From contig NC_087112.1 of the NCBI RefSeq assembly GCF_963855985.1, forward strand, positions 7,008,501 through 7,072,500: a stretch of 64,000 nucleotides of DNA, read 5' to 3'. The notes under the pieces were generated by a model that ran no database searches, was not told the origin of the DNA, and saw only the letters and a list, made by a program, of their open reading frames with translations. Position numbers and translations under genes: made by a program. The first letter of the stretch is position 1, and the number at the start of each line of letters is the position of its first letter. Shown in pieces: positions 11,948 through 23,410 of this stretch. This DNA is from Ostrinia nubilalis (Eukaryota; Arthropoda; Insecta; Lepidoptera; Crambidae).

Positions 11948-14480
11948 TTGGGTCTGACATTTCTCAGTTTGGATCGAAACTTGCCCTCCGATCGACTGAC
12001 TGAATCTTGCTTTTTTGGATGTTTAATTTTGGAGTGCGTGTTGATTTTGGTAATTAAATTCAGAACCTTCTAGTCTAGTCTAGTCCTAAGGTTTGACTCT
12101 CTTAGCACTGGATTGAATCACGGAGGCGATGACGGGGTCGTCAAAACATCTAGGTCAAGTTGAAGTAGAGCTTTTTTTAACTTTTATTTTGTACTCGCTG
12201 TGTCCGCGAATTCTTTATGCGTCTTGTCTTGCGCAAAATCTTTTGAATTTTTTTTTTTTTCGTTTTCGCAACACTTTTCATTGATGCTCTTCTGCTATTA
12301 GTTGTAGCGTGATGGTTATTACCTTCCTCTATAAATGGATTATCTTACACAATTTTTCAATTCAGGCCAAGTAGTAGGTACATAACTTTGTTTTCGATTT
12401 TCACTGTCCAAATTGTAAAAGATCAACTACAAGAGTTTATTCATCAGTCTGCAAACTTTTAATTACTTTTGGATATGTGCCTGCATCAAAATAAATTGGT
12501 CGGGCAATAAACGGTTTTACTAGCAAATTAACGCCAATTTTAATGTAGCAGTCGCATAGTTATTCTCAAGGCTTTGAACCTCGTTAATGGACGCCAAACG
12601 GATGTTTCTGTTTCTGATGAATAAACATAAATTGATTTTTTGCAATGTTGGTTAGTAAGAAGTTTGATATTTTAATAATTCTTGGAGCTGGATTACAAGG
12701 TTGCCAGGGTCGGAAAATTTCCAGTTGTATTCTTGGTATTATGTTCCCATTGGCTGGAAAAATTGGAAAATATTCCCATTGAAGTTTATAGCCTACGAAA
12801 CTCTAAATTGTAGGAAATCCAGGCAAAAGTCGAGTTCGTGTTTCAAAATTGAAGCTTCTTAGGATATTAAGAGTAGGTTTTAAGAACAGTGAGACAAAAC
12901 CTAATCCACTTAGTACCAAAAATAAACACGACGAATAATATTTAACTAACCATCAAGATTTAAATGCGAATGTTAAACTGTCTTTTGTAAGAATAAACTT
13001 AGCAAATTAATTGCTACGTTGAATTATTTTAGTGTTGCGTTTATTAATAGCCGTCGATAGTTCAGTGTATTGCACTTTATAAATATAATGTTATGAGTTT
13101 AGCTAGAAACGATAGACGTAGATACTTGTAGCTACTCGTAATTTATATTGAAACTGAGCACCAAAATACACTAAACGTTACCTACAATATATGTAGATAA
13201 CTTCCTGAATACCTATCTATGAAGGAATGCAGTGTTTCGAGATAATAATTGTGAATACAACTGAATACTGAAATCCAATACAGATCGCAGTCTTACAGTA
13301 GCAATAAGTAGATTGACATATTCATATTCAAATTAGCAAACAATAGGGGTTTTTAGACAAAAGACAGTGCTATGAAAAACAGGGTCAAAAATTAGATTTT
13401 TTCCTGTTTTACAATTGAATTGAAGATATTGGAGGGAGCTAGTTTTTTTCAATCATGAAATTCTTTACGATTATTTGATAACATTTAAATTCGTAAGATA
13501 CCAGTAACTTTTAGTTCATGCAGATAGTAGTGTGGTCAGTAAATCTCAAAGTTTCTTATTTATAACCATTCGTCCTTATGTTCAGCAAACGTGGGTAGGC
13601 ACATACGTGACATCCGTCGCGTTGACGATAATATTACTCTGTTTTGTACTCTTGAAAGCATTCTGAGAATACGCGTTAAATCAGACCGTACTGTTTCAGA
13701 ATCCGTTGGGGAAAATGTTTTGCTTAGTATACGAATGTTGATTATACCATACCATATTATAGTAACTAGTAGATCTTCAGTTTTGTCGTTAATTTATTAA
13801 CTTATGAGCATCCAATTCTATCAATGTTCTTTGACTCCATAATGTTGCTAAGCCACAAGTGTTAAATTGAATTGTATTTTTTACGATTTTTTTGGAATTG
13901 TAATTGCGTTTCTCCACCAGATGTTTTGCGGCGTAACGTTTATAATCGTTTTGATTTATTACGTGTTTAGTCTGTCGAGATACTAAAGTTTATTTGACCA
14001 ACGGGACTTCTAGCTGAAGGATAAGAATCATTATTTGTTTTATTATAATTTTCTTGGTCTACAAGTCACAGTTGATTTTAGTGTGTAGTGCTATTTTTAA
14101 TTTTACCTTAATTACCATGTTTGGAGCCACATATTGCTTCTTAATTTCGAAATTCACTCTTCAGGTGTTGAAGATGTCCTATAATATTAACATCCTTACA
14201 AGTAGCTCCCTCATCTTGTACATTCTATCTTTCAATTCGTCTGTTAATAAATTCCTTCCTAACATCTCCTTATACATCCCAAGTGTATGTCCAACTAGAT
14301 CCAAATATTTACAGAACAAATCAGCGCGTTGCACCGTGTGGGTGTGACGTATTGTTGATACCTGCCGCTATTTCGGTGCGATTCACGGTTGCAGTCACGC
14401 GCTATAAATATCTACAGATTTACGATATCAGTTTTTAAATTAAATACATTTCTTCATTCTTAGGACTGATGATTTTTAAT
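11948..14480. other. AT-rich non-coding stretch, no gene seen
   Basis: No supported gene. The frames at 13591-13800 and 14054-14347 have low-complexity or untypical translations and no splice or homology support. Confidence 0.55.
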
Positions 14481-14493
14481 CGTGTGTTTTGAG

Positions 14494-14530
14494 ATATCGA
14501 TGGTGGAAGTATCAATTACTGTAAGGGACA
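14494..14530. repeat. Left copy of a 37-bp inverted repeat
   Basis: The segment begins ATATCGATGGTGGAAG and ends GTAAGGGACA. It recurs reverse-complemented at 23411-23447 with one mismatch. The inner TGTAAGGGACA also pairs locally with TGTCCCTTACA at 14705-14715, so the left side has a small foldback of its own. The long pair brackets the whole nested repeat complex. Confidence 0.8.
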
Positions 14531-14884
14531 AAACGCGATTTTTCAGGAGAGCCAAAAAACGTTTTTTTAATTCTTTATACCTCAATATCTTTTCATGGGA
14601 TGTTACGATTTAAATAGTTTCTATGGCAAAGTTTCTTAGATTTTTCTCTTCTTTCATAATATAAACGCCAAATTTGGGAAAAATTGGTAGTTTAAAAGAT
14701 AGCATGTCCCTTACATTAAAAAAACGAGCTTGACTGTACCTTACAATGTTGAAATTTCACAGTATATAACGTCCTGTATGTTGTAAGGTACACTTAAGAA
14801 TAAACACTACAGTAATATTATTGTAACTTGGCAATTTTAACAGTGAAACATGATGTAAGTAGAGGTTGCAATCGAGAATTCATT

Positions 14885-16499
14885 AAAAAAATGAACAGAA
14901 GAGATAGAAACAAGACAACTAAGTGTTCACAAATTAGTCATTTATGATGCCTACGTCTGCATTTGTGAACAAGTTGTCTTGTTTATATATTTTCTGTTCA
15001 TTTTTAAGCAGTTGGGGTTTTTGTTTTTATTTTGTTCAATCATCGTTCGTTCGTTTCAGCCAAATGACGTCCACTGCTGGACAAAGGCCTTCCCCCAAGG
15101 GTTTCCACAACGACCGGTCCTGCGCTGCCCGCATCCAGGAACCTCCCGCAACCTTTACCAGACCGTCGGTCGATCTAGTGGGAAGCCTGCCCACACTACG
15201 TCTTCCTGCTCGTGGTCGCCACTCAAGATTTTTTTGCCCCAGCGGCCATCAGCTTTGCAAGCTACGTGCCCCGCCCACTACCACTTGATATTAGCGATTC
15301 TGCGGGCTATGTCAGTTACTTTGGTTCTCCTGCGAATCTTCTCATTTCTGGTTCAATCACAAAGGAAAACTACGAGCATAGCAAGCCTCAACCTTTGGCC
15401 TTGAGCCTTCTTATGAGGCCCACAGTAGGCGACCACATCTCAGATCCATAAGTTATCAAAGACTTTTGTCTTCAGACACTGCGATAATAATATTTCAGAC
15501 GTGAGAATATCACGAAGCTTCCCGAACGCTTCCAGCCGAGTTGGATTCGATGATTGACCTCTTCCTCGAAGTTAGATCTACCTAACTGGACTGTTTGTAC
15601 TTGGTTTAAATATTTGTCAACAACTGCCGAGTGTAGAGTATCCAACCTTTAGAGGAGTGTGTGCAACATGGACATTTGGCATGATTTTGTCTTGTCCATG
15701 TTCATTTTACGAACCCCTTGTTGACAGGCTCGACTGAGGCCATTAAGAATAGTGCATAGATCTTCCACGGTCTCAGCCATGATTATGATATCGTCCGCGA
15801 ATCAAAGGTGGGTAATTTACTCGCTGTTGATATTTATGCCGAATCCGCTCCAGTCCAGAAGCAGTTCTCCAGGTGGTGAATAATTTCGGAGTTTTCAGTT
15901 CCCCCTGTCTCATCCTTCGCTGCAACTGGATAGGTTGTGTTGTTGAGTATTGAGGTTTCAAATCTTAATCCTGGAGACGTTTAACTGGCGGTTCGTACAA
16001 TCCTTTCAACACTTCGATGTATCGATTTAGTCAATTTGACACCGTTGGAGATAATGTAGTAGGTACTGCCCAGGTCTCGATCGAAGAAAAGGCTTTCTCA
16101 TAGTTCACAAACGCCACGCAAAGTGACTGATTATACTCCTTGGTCTTCTGTATAATCTGCCGTAGCGTATGTGTGGGGTCTATGGTACTAAAGCTTTTGG
16201 AAACCAGCTTGTTCGAGAGGCTGGAAGTCGTCGAGCCTACGAGCGAGACGGTTCATAATGATTCTCGAAAACAGCTTGTAGACATGGCTCAGAAGTGAGA
16301 TGGGTCTATAATTCTTCAATAAGATTTTGTCGCCTTTTTTGAAGAATACTCTTCTTCTGTGCCATGCCGTAGGCGTTTTTCCTTCGAGGATGACGGAATT
16401 GAACAGCTTCTGAAGAACCTTCAGCCCCTCCGTCAAAAACCCAACTGCGTAAAAATGAACAGAAAAAAGATAGAAACAAGACAACTTAGTGTTCATAAG
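14885..16499. repeat. Foldback structure with three copies of one arm around a LINE fragment
   Basis: Arm A (14885-14935) and arm B (14964-15023) form a near-perfect hairpin: AAAATGAACAG, then ACAAGACAACT, then GTTCAC against the reverse complement. A third copy, arm C (16435-16499), is in the orientation of arm A and inverted to arm B. The RTE pol fragment lies precisely between arms B and C. The LINE's truncated end coincides with the start of arm C (CCAACTGC block), so arms and LINE look like one inserted or rearranged unit. Confidence 0.75.
15056..16440 (-). pseudogene. RTE-type LINE reverse transcriptase, 5'-truncated and frameshifted
   Basis: Read on the minus strand from 16440 down, the fragment begins in the polymerase with a fairly intact piece (LFNSVILEGKTPTAWHRRR, then KNYRPISLLSHVYKLFSRI and LEQAGF). 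Degraded middle motifs follow (QGELKTPKLF at about 15900, FADDIIIMAETVEDL near 15775). It ends in the conserved RTE C-terminal tail at about 15060-15250. Several frame changes and stops interrupt it, so it is non-functional. It is the longest of the window's copies of this family. Confidence 0.8.
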
Positions 16500-16821
16500 T
16501 GTAGTGGGAGTTAGATGCATTAAATACATCACCACCAAAAGAAGTCATTGATAAATTCCTGTAAGCATATTAACGTAAGGGCCTAATTATGATAAATCAA
16601 AAAGTTTCAAATGAAGTAAGGTTCAATGAGTTCAAAAGTTAAAACCAACAGTTTAGGGTAAGGGCTGAATTGTATTATTAAAACAAATTTACGTCCTTTA
16701 AATCAATTGTTTCCCCAAAAGTCGTATTCAGACGACTAAAAATGTGTAAGGTAAGGGTCATTTTTTTAAAGATATCAACATTTCAAGTATACCAATCGAT
16801 AGAGCCGAAAATTCTGAATGC

Positions 16822-16826
16822 GTTGG
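16822..16826. other. Target-site duplication, left (GTTGG)
   Basis: Five bases immediately outside the left LTR are repeated exactly at 23381-23385 outside the right LTR, as expected for BEL/Pao integration. Confidence 0.85.
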
Positions 16827-17074
16827 TGTTAGGGTCCTAACGAATATTAGTAAGAAATAAAATAGTGGACTGTATTAAAATAGGTTGCTGTAATTCTCGC
16901 CAGCCTAATTACAATCAATTATGAGAGTACGCGGTATTTGTGCGACGACGGTGGTGTCCCAAAGGCGAGTGTCTGACCCGAGCGCAGCCGATGATGACGC
17001 TGTCGGCCCGAGGTGACGTTAGTCATTGTACGCCGCCCGCACGTCTCCTCCCGCGCGTTGTTGGGTTCTCAACA
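16827..17074 (-). repeat. BEL/Pao 3' LTR
   Basis: 248 bases, TG...CA ended, identical by eye to the LTR at 23133-23380. Relative to the minus-oriented element this is the 3' LTR. The half nearest the internal region (pseudo-symmetric GC-rich block at 16935-17070) is markedly GC-richer than the host DNA. Confidence 0.93.
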
Positions 17075-17109
17075 TGCTCCCCGGCTTGAAGTCTGAAGAC
17101 GAGAAGACT

Positions 17110-20100
17110 TCAACAATCTGGAAGAGGGCACAAATTAATGAGGGCTCTTCTAATGGTGCCACCCTTCGTCTTGAGCTCAGCGACTCTAGACACATTATCG
17201 GTGCCAGGATAGAGCTTGATGACTCGGCCCATAGACCAGAGCAGTGGTGGAAGAGCTCTATCTTTGATGAGCACAAGAGCGCCAATCTTTGGTTCTGCCT
17301 TCGATGACTGCCACTTCACCTTCTGCTGTAACAGAGCCACATACTCCAAGGAGAAGCGTCTCCAAAAGTGCTGCTTTATGAGCTCTATTCTCTTGAAGCG
17401 CTGCAGCCGGTTGATGTTGGTCTCCTCCGGGATCTGTGGATGAGGCACAAAAGACAGTGATCGTCCAATAAGAAAATGGGCAGGAGTAAGGACAGAAAGG
17501 TCATTGGGGTCTGAAGAGAGAGGAGTGAGTGGACGGGAGTTTAAAACGGCCTCAATTTGAGCGAGGCATGTAGCCATCTCTTCGAATGTGAAGTTGGTTG
17601 TCTGTAGCAAGCGTCTAACGTGGTATTTGGTTGATTTGACCGCTGCTTCTGCCAGACCGTTAAAATGAGGACTATGTGGGGGAACGAGTTTAAATTCGAT
17701 GCCCTCCTGAGCTACACGGCTTTCAAGGTCAGACTGAACCAAGAATCTCGACAGTTCATTGTAAGTGCCTACAAAATTTGTTCCGTTATCGGAAGTAATG
17801 CTCTGGGGCTTTCCCCTGCGAGATATAAAGCGGTTCAAAGCAGCTAAGTAAGCGTCAGAAGACAGAGCCGTAACGAGTTCAATATGACAGGCTTTAATCG
17901 AACTACAAATGAAAATTGCCAAATATGACTTAATGAGTCGACATCCACGACCGCTACGGTCTGCTATCAACACTGGACCTGCGTAATCAACGCAACAATG
18001 CAAAAAAGGGTACTCTAACTCAGTTCGAGATGCTGGCAGCTGTCCCATGATTGGTTGGATAGTATCTGCCTTGAATCTGCAACACCGAACACATTTATGT
18101 ACTGTGGCCTTGGCTAGGTTTCTGCCACCTAATGGCCAATAAGTTTGCCTAATGTTGGCTAAAAGAAGCTGTGGACCAGCATGTATAAATTTTAAATGAA
18201 AATAATTAAAAAGAACTTTTGTAAAATGATGTTTAGAACATAATAAAATGGGATGTTTAGTATCGAAGCTGTATGGGGAATTTTGTATTCTCCCACCAAC
18301 TCTAATAATGTCATTTTTGTCTAAAAATGGGGATAATGAGATAAGACGGTTTTTGATAGGAAGTGCTTTTCCTGACTTTAGAATGGCAAATTCAGAAGGA
18401 AACATTTCCATCTGTGCCTTGTGTATGATAACATTTAATGAATTATTAAGCTCTTGTACAGATAAGTGACCATTTAATTTATTATTTTTATTTTTGCAAT
18501 TATAAATGAACCTTTGTAAATATGCCATTGATCTTTGTAAATATGTAAAATTTGATTTGTTTTTTATTAATTCAGAGATGGGGTCAGAATTTGAATCAGA
18601 ATTGAGATTGAGATCAATTGAACAAGCGACTAATTCGGGTAGATCATGTTTTTCATCATATCTGTTATTAGGATTTTTTGGCCAGTCTGTCTCGTCTTTT
18701 AATAAAAAGCTAGGACCTGTCCACCAAAGAGAAGAAAAGCAGATGGAATCGGCCTTCAGCCCCCGAGAAACATGATCCGCCGGATTGTCCTTAGAAGGTA
18801 CGTAGCGCCACGTGTAACTACTTGTATTTTCCTGAATTTCATTGACACGATTGCGGACGAAATTTTTAAGTTGAAGAGGTGGAGTTTTTAACCACCCTAA
18901 CACAATAGTGGAGTCACACCAAAACATGCAACTTTCAATAGGGACGCTTAAGGCAGCCAACACTTTACTGCACAATCTTGTGGCTAATAAGGCTCCACAA
19001 AGCTCAAGACGCGGCATCGTAGTTGGCTTGATAGGCGCTACCTTACTCTTTGACGTCAAAAGGTGAGCTGTGACGGACCCTGAATGACTCACAGAACGAA
19101 CATACAAACAAGCGCCGTAAGCTCGTTCCGATGCGTCTGAAAATACGTGGATTTCATAATGATCAGAGCCGTCGCTAAGAATCCAACGAGGGATTTTTAA
19201 ATTGTTGAGATAAGGTAGAGTAGACGAAAATGAACTCCACAACTCTTTTATTTCCGACGAGACATCATCATCCCAGTCATATTTATCCACCCATAACCTC
19301 TGCATAATGATCTTGGCCTCAATAATGCATGGACTGACAAGACCCAGAGGGTCGAAGATCTGACTGATGACAGATAGTATGTGTCGTTTTGTAAGTTTTT
19401 TGCATGTTTCTATATTTATTGAATAAGAAAGAGTATCTTTATAGCAATTCCAATGTAAACCAAGAGTTTTAGATGAAATGTTTTTATTTATATCTGCAAA
19501 TTCTAATTTATTATTATCATTGTTTTGTGTTTTTAATTCTGAAATCTCTTTTAAAATTGTGTCATCATTTGATTTGAATTTTCTTAAATTAAATTGAGCT
19601 GATTTTAAAGTTGATATTACCCCTTTACAAGTTTTAATTGTTTTTTCTTTTGTTGCTCCTCCCCCCAAGTAATCGTCAACATAAAAATCTCGTTCAATCG
19701 ATTTTTTGACGTCACTATCCTGAGCTGTATGTGCTAAACTTACTAAGCACTTGGTGGCCAAATATGGAGCTGATGATGTCCCATAGGTCAATGTATTGAG
19801 TGTGTATGTTTGAATGGGTTTTGAAGGGTCTGATCTAAAAAGAATCTGTTGAAGAGAGCGTTGACTAGGATGTAGTTCAATCGCTCTATACATTTTTTCG
19901 ACATCGCCAGTTACAACATATTTATGTTGGCGAAAGCGAAACAATATGGAGGTCAAATCTTCCTGTACTGTGGGGCCTATCATCTGGATGTCGTTAAGTG
20001 ACACACCAGTACTGGTTGCGGCTGAAGCGTCAAATACAGTACGGAGCTTCGTTGTAAGGCTCTCTTCACGAATGACACCGTGATGAGGCAAAAAATAATT

Positions 20101-22392
20101 GATATTTTGAAGAGGGTTGGGCGAAGGCTCCCTATTAAGTGTCATGTGACCCAAAGACTCGTATTCATTTAAGAAATCCACGTATTTTGCTTTGAATTCG
20201 GGCTCACGAGTAAATTTTTTCTCTAAAGATAAGAAACGGACTTTAGCCTTTTGAAAAGAGTCGCCTAAGACTGAAGGATTTTGCTTCAGCGGCATTTTGA
20301 CCACAAAGCGCCCGTCATCTTTACGAGAGGTATTTTCTAAAAAATGCTGCTCACAACTACGTTCCTCAGAAGACAGGGCATGCTCGACAGATACACTATC
20401 AAGCTCCCAGAATCGAGTTAAGTCGGGGTCAGATTGTTGGTTGATAAAATGACATACAGGAGAAGATTGTTGTGCCTTAAGGCGGGTAACATACCCTGAC
20501 ACCAGCCAACCCAGTTTGGTTTCGTAAAGTTTAGGTTGGTTTTTCCCTAAATCAATGAAATTATTACATAAGACTGACCAGAAAACATCGGCGCCGACCA
20601 ATATGTCGATCGCTGAAGGTATGTTAAAAGACGGGTCAGCTAAATGAATTCCCAATGGAAGGTTAATATGATCAATATTAATGAATGAAGAAGGTAAAGA
20701 TTTAGTTATTTGGGGTAAAATATGACAGTCAAGAGTAACTTTGAAACTATCATCGTGAATCGACATAATAGTTAGGCTGCAAGATTGTGTGCTAAATGAA
20801 GTGTTGTTATTTATTCCCGTTACCGTGGCGCTAGCACTCCGTTGAGACAAACCCAGCTTACCGCATAATGACTGCGTGACGAAGTTCGCCGTGCTACCAT
20901 TGTCGAGCAGCACTCGAGCCTGGTGCACGGCGCCCTTGCTGTCCAGCACCTTCACCATCGCTGTGGAAAGCAAAATATGTGGCGGAGTAGTAATCTGCTT
21001 ATTAATGTCGGTGGAATTTGCAAAAGTATTAATTGGGACAGAAGGTCCAGGCGTGGGGTTTGATTCATGTAAATGCAAAAGAGTGTTATGCATTTTTTTG
21101 CAATATTTACAAGGCACAAGACTGCATTTATTTTCTACATGACCTGGTCTAAGACAATTTAAACAAACTTTGGCGTCTGACGCCTTTTGGATACGGGTTT
21201 CAATAGGAAGAGCACGAAATGATTCACAATTGAATAAGAAATGATTCTGTTTACAAATAGTGCACAGATATGGTTTTTTGAAATTATTATTATTTGTTTT
21301 TGTCTCTTTTTTGTTATTATTATTATTAGTATTGTAGTTATTTTGTTTATAATTTGTAGTTTGTAAGTAAGAATTAGTTTTAGAACTTTCTATTTTATTT
21401 GTATTATTATTTTTGTTTTCTTGCAATGTTTCCAATAAATCTGCTCTGTTACTTAAAAACTGTATAAATATATCTAATGAAGGAAAATTCGTTAATGTAT
21501 TTCTATGCTCCTCCCATTGCCTATGCGTTATTGAATCTAGTTTTTCTGCCATCATATGGATGATGAGTGTGTCCCAATGTTGGGTAGGCTGACCCAAAGT
21601 GGACAACGCTCTAAGATTTTTATTTGTTAAATCTATAAGATGACGAATTCCTGTACAAGACTCAGTCTGTAAGTGCTTGACGTTAAATAAGGCCTGGACG
21701 TGGTTATTTACGAGCAGTCTTTTGTTATCAAACCTATCGCAAACTAACTTCCAGGCAGACTCGTAATTGTCTGCACGTACATCTAAGTTATCAATGACAA
21801 GAGAAGCACTACCTTTCAAAGATGCACGAAGATAATGTAGTTTATTGATGTTATCTATGTCGGTTCTGGAATGAATTAATGATATGAAAGTATCCCTAAA
21901 TTCGAGCCAGTGTTGATAGTTCCCGTGAAAAACTGGCAATTCAATCTTTGGCAATCTCACGCAATTAGATTTAAAGCTACTGGCCTGTTCATCATTGTCG
22001 CTCGCCACGGCTCCTCCCTGGAGTCCGCGATGCTGGCGCGGGCGAGCGCCCAGCAGGACGCGCGCCTCTGCCACCAGCTTGTAGTACGTGTCTTCGAACT
22101 GCTCACGCTCCCTGCACTCGTCATCTTGGTCTTCCGATAACTCCTCGATGTTGCACTGTAACGCATCATATTTGGCGTATAAGTTTTCAAATTTTTGCAA
22201 ACGACTTTCTAAATCCACTAACTGCAAGTTTCCTGGTTCATCAGAACTTTTAAGCAACCTTAAATAATTACTAAAGATCGTCAGCTTAGCCTTCATACAA
22301 CTACGTTTCTTAAGTAATTTTTCGTCAGCCATTATGAATGAAAAGAAAGATGAATGGAAGACGGAAGTTGTAAAATTATCAATAAAATGCAA
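17110..22392 (-). CDS. BEL/Pao Gag-Pol polyprotein
   Basis: The single frame is open from 22392 to the stop at 17110-17112. The probable start is the Met of MADEK (codon 22330-22332), about 20 codons into the open frame, because the preceding residues look like leader. Domains in order (approximate residues): Gag with the BEL-type LPKIELPVFHGNY region (about 145-165); two Cys-rich zinc knuckles (about 374 and 414); aspartic protease with LLDNGS (about 495); reverse transcriptase with the FYVDDYLGG catalytic box (about 904); RNase H with FSDAS (about 1090); the integrase H2C2 zinc finger (HKCVRCC, about 1436) and D,D-35-E core (VDYAG, SDNGTNF and an Asn-Gly-Leu-Ala-Glu site); and a C-terminal integrase-associated domain. 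All catalytic residues I looked for are present, so the protein appears intact. Confidence 0.95.
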   Translation of the reverse strand: MHFIDNFTTSVFHSSFFSFIMADEKLLKKRSCMKAKLTIFSNYLRLLKSSDEPGNLQLVDLESRLQKFENLYAKYDALQCNIEELSEDQDDECREREQFEDTYYKLVAEARVLLGARPRQHRGLQGGAVASDNDEQASSFKSNCVRLPKIELPVFHGNYQHWLEFRDTFISLIHSRTDIDNINKLHYLRASLKGSASLVIDNLDVRADNYESAWKLVCDRFDNKRLLVNNHVQALFNVKHLQTESCTGIRHLIDLTNKNLRALSTLGQPTQHWDTLIIHMMAEKLDSITHRQWEEHRNTLTNFPSLDIFIQFLSNRADLLETLQENKNNNTNKIESSKTNSYLQTTNYKQNNYNTNNNNNKKETKTNNNNFKKPYLCTICKQNHFLFNCESFRALPIETRIQKASDAKVCLNCLRPGHVENKCSLVPCKYCKKMHNTLLHLHESNPTPGPSVPINTFANSTDINKQITTPPHILLSTAMVKVLDSKGAVHQARVLLDNGSTANFVTQSLCGKLGLSQRSASATVTGINNNTSFSTQSCSLTIMSIHDDSFKVTLDCHILPQITKSLPSSFINIDHINLPLGIHLADPSFNIPSAIDILVGADVFWSVLCNNFIDLGKNQPKLYETKLGWLVSGYVTRLKAQQSSPVCHFINQQSDPDLTRFWELDSVSVEHALSSEERSCEQHFLENTSRKDDGRFVVKMPLKQNPSVLGDSFQKAKVRFLSLEKKFTREPEFKAKYVDFLNEYESLGHMTLNREPSPNPLQNINYFLPHHGVIREESLTTKLRTVFDASAATSTGVSLNDIQMIGPTVQEDLTSILFRFRQHKYVVTGDVEKMYRAIELHPSQRSLQQILFRSDPSKPIQTYTLNTLTYGTSSAPYLATKCLVSLAHTAQDSDVKKSIERDFYVDDYLGGGATKEKTIKTCKGVISTLKSAQFNLRKFKSNDDTILKEISELKTQNNDNNKLEFADINKNISSKTLGLHWNCYKDTLSYSINIETCKKLTKRHILSVISQIFDPLGLVSPCIIEAKIIMQRLWVDKYDWDDDVSSEIKELWSSFSSTLPYLNNLKIPRWILSDGSDHYEIHVFSDASERAYGACLYVRSVSHSGSVTAHLLTSKSKVAPIKPTTMPRLELCGALLATRLCSKVLAALSVPIESCMFWCDSTIVLGWLKTPPLQLKNFVRNRVNEIQENTSSYTWRYVPSKDNPADHVSRGLKADSICFSSLWWTGPSFLLKDETDWPKNPNNRYDEKHDLPELVACSIDLNLNSDSNSDPISELIKNKSNFTYLQRSMAYLQRFIYNCKNKNNKLNGHLSVQELNNSLNVIIHKAQMEMFPSEFAILKSGKALPIKNRLISLSPFLDKNDIIRVGGRIQNSPYSFDTKHPILLCSKHHFTKVLFNYFHLKFIHAGPQLLLANIRQTYWPLGGRNLAKATVHKCVRCCRFKADTIQPIMGQLPASRTELEYPFLHCCVDYAGPVLIADRSGRGCRLIKSYLAIFICSSIKACHIELVTALSSDAYLAALNRFISRRGKPQSITSDNGTNFVGTYNELSRFLVQSDLESRVAQEGIEFKLVPPHSPHFNGLAEAAVKSTKYHVRRLLQTTNFTFEEMATCLAQIEAVLNSRPLTPLSSDPNDLSVLTPAHFLIGRSLSFVPHPQIPEETNINRLQRFKRIELIKQHFWRRFSLEYVALLQQKVKWQSSKAEPKIGALVLIKDRALPPLLWSMGRVIKLYPGTDNVSRVAELKTKGGTIRRALINLCPLPDC

Positions 22393-23132
22393 TGAATGGA
22401 AAGGTAATAAAACAGGTGCAGCGAGCTAATGACCCGGCAGCGAGGTGCAGCGAGCGTCAACAAAAGAACAGCTGTGCGATCGTAGATAAGGACGGCCGAG
22501 CGGCCCGCTCCGTTATCTTAATAGCCTACAAGCAAAGGAAAAAAATGCGTATGAAGACGAAATGTAAATACACTGCGTTAATAAGTGCAATGATTGAGTT
22601 TATTTAATATAACTAATTATGATTGTGATTTTAATGATTAAATGTGGTAATTAATATTAATATGAACTAGCGTGAAGCGCGAAAGATTGCTATAAAGAGA
22701 AGAAAAGGCAAAATTTAAATAATTTGGGAAGCACTCGCTCAATTTTAGCAATTTAAACACTGTGAAAAAGAGGGATAATTAAGGAAAAAATTGGAACGAC
22801 TCACGTATCTTCTATAAACCTTCCAACAAATCCTTGGCACAGGTCACAATGATAATGACTGTGCGATATTGATGACACGACGACTCGAATATGTGGCGGG
22901 TCCAAAGTCCGTCGCGCGCTGTCCTCCAAATGACCTGCGTATGGCGCGTGCGGTGCTTGCGTAGTATCATGTATCCTTGCGGGAATAATGAAGGCTCCCG
23001 CAGGTATCTAGCGTAGCTGAAGTCCACACTGAAGAGCTCCAAATTGAAGGGTCTTGAATTTTGAAGGAATTCTTGAAGTGGTATTCCCGATAATATTCTC
23101 GCAAATAAGACGGCGATATCCTAAAGGACCAT
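22333..23132 (-). other. BEL/Pao 5' leader between LTR and gag
   Basis: Eight hundred bases of untranslated leader lie between the 5' LTR (23133-23380) and the proposed gag start. They include the putative primer-binding site at the LTR edge and presumably packaging signals. The small frames here have no recognisable product. Confidence 0.7.
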
Positions 23133-23380
23133 TGTTAGGGTCCTAACGAATATTAGTAAGAAATAAAATAGTGGACTGTATTAAAATAGGTTGCTGTAAT
23201 TCTCGCCAGCCTAATTACAATCAATTATGAGAGTACGCGGTATTTGTGCGACGACGGTGGTGTCCCAAAGGCGAGTGTCTGACCCGAGCGCAGCCGATGA
23301 TGACGCTGTCGGCCCGAGGTGACGTTAGTCATTGTACGCCGCCCGCACGTCTCCTCCCGCGCGTTGTTGGGTTCTCAACA
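23133..23380 (-). repeat. BEL/Pao 5' LTR
   Basis: Copy of the LTR at 16827-17074, of equal length and with no difference found by eye. In element orientation this LTR would carry the promoter. It is followed on the host side by the target duplication GTTGG at 23381-23385. Confidence 0.93.
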
Positions 23381-23410
23381 GTTGGTATATATAACTCATT
23401 TTGGCCAAAA

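Larger units (their letters stand above)
16827..23380 (-). mobile_element. Complete BEL/Pao LTR retrotransposon
   Basis: A 6,554-bp element in minus orientation consists of two 248-bp LTRs (each TGTTAGGG...TCTCAACA as read on the plus strand), one uninterrupted gag-pol frame of 1,760 codons, and an 800-bp leader. It is flanked by the 5-bp duplication GTTGG. The two LTRs look identical base for base by eye, and the reading frame has no stops, so the insertion is recent. Just inside the 5' LTR, on the minus strand and one base in, a TGGTCCTTTAGG sequence sits where a tRNA primer-binding site is expected. A short purine-rich GGGGAGCA abuts the 3' LTR. It is inserted inside the older repeat complex bounded by 14494 and 23447. 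Confidence 0.95.

Noticed and set aside
21910..22190. Other frames overlapping the gag region of the BEL/Pao element
   Set aside because: They are alternate-frame shadows of the intact gag-pol frame, which alone carries recognisable domains.
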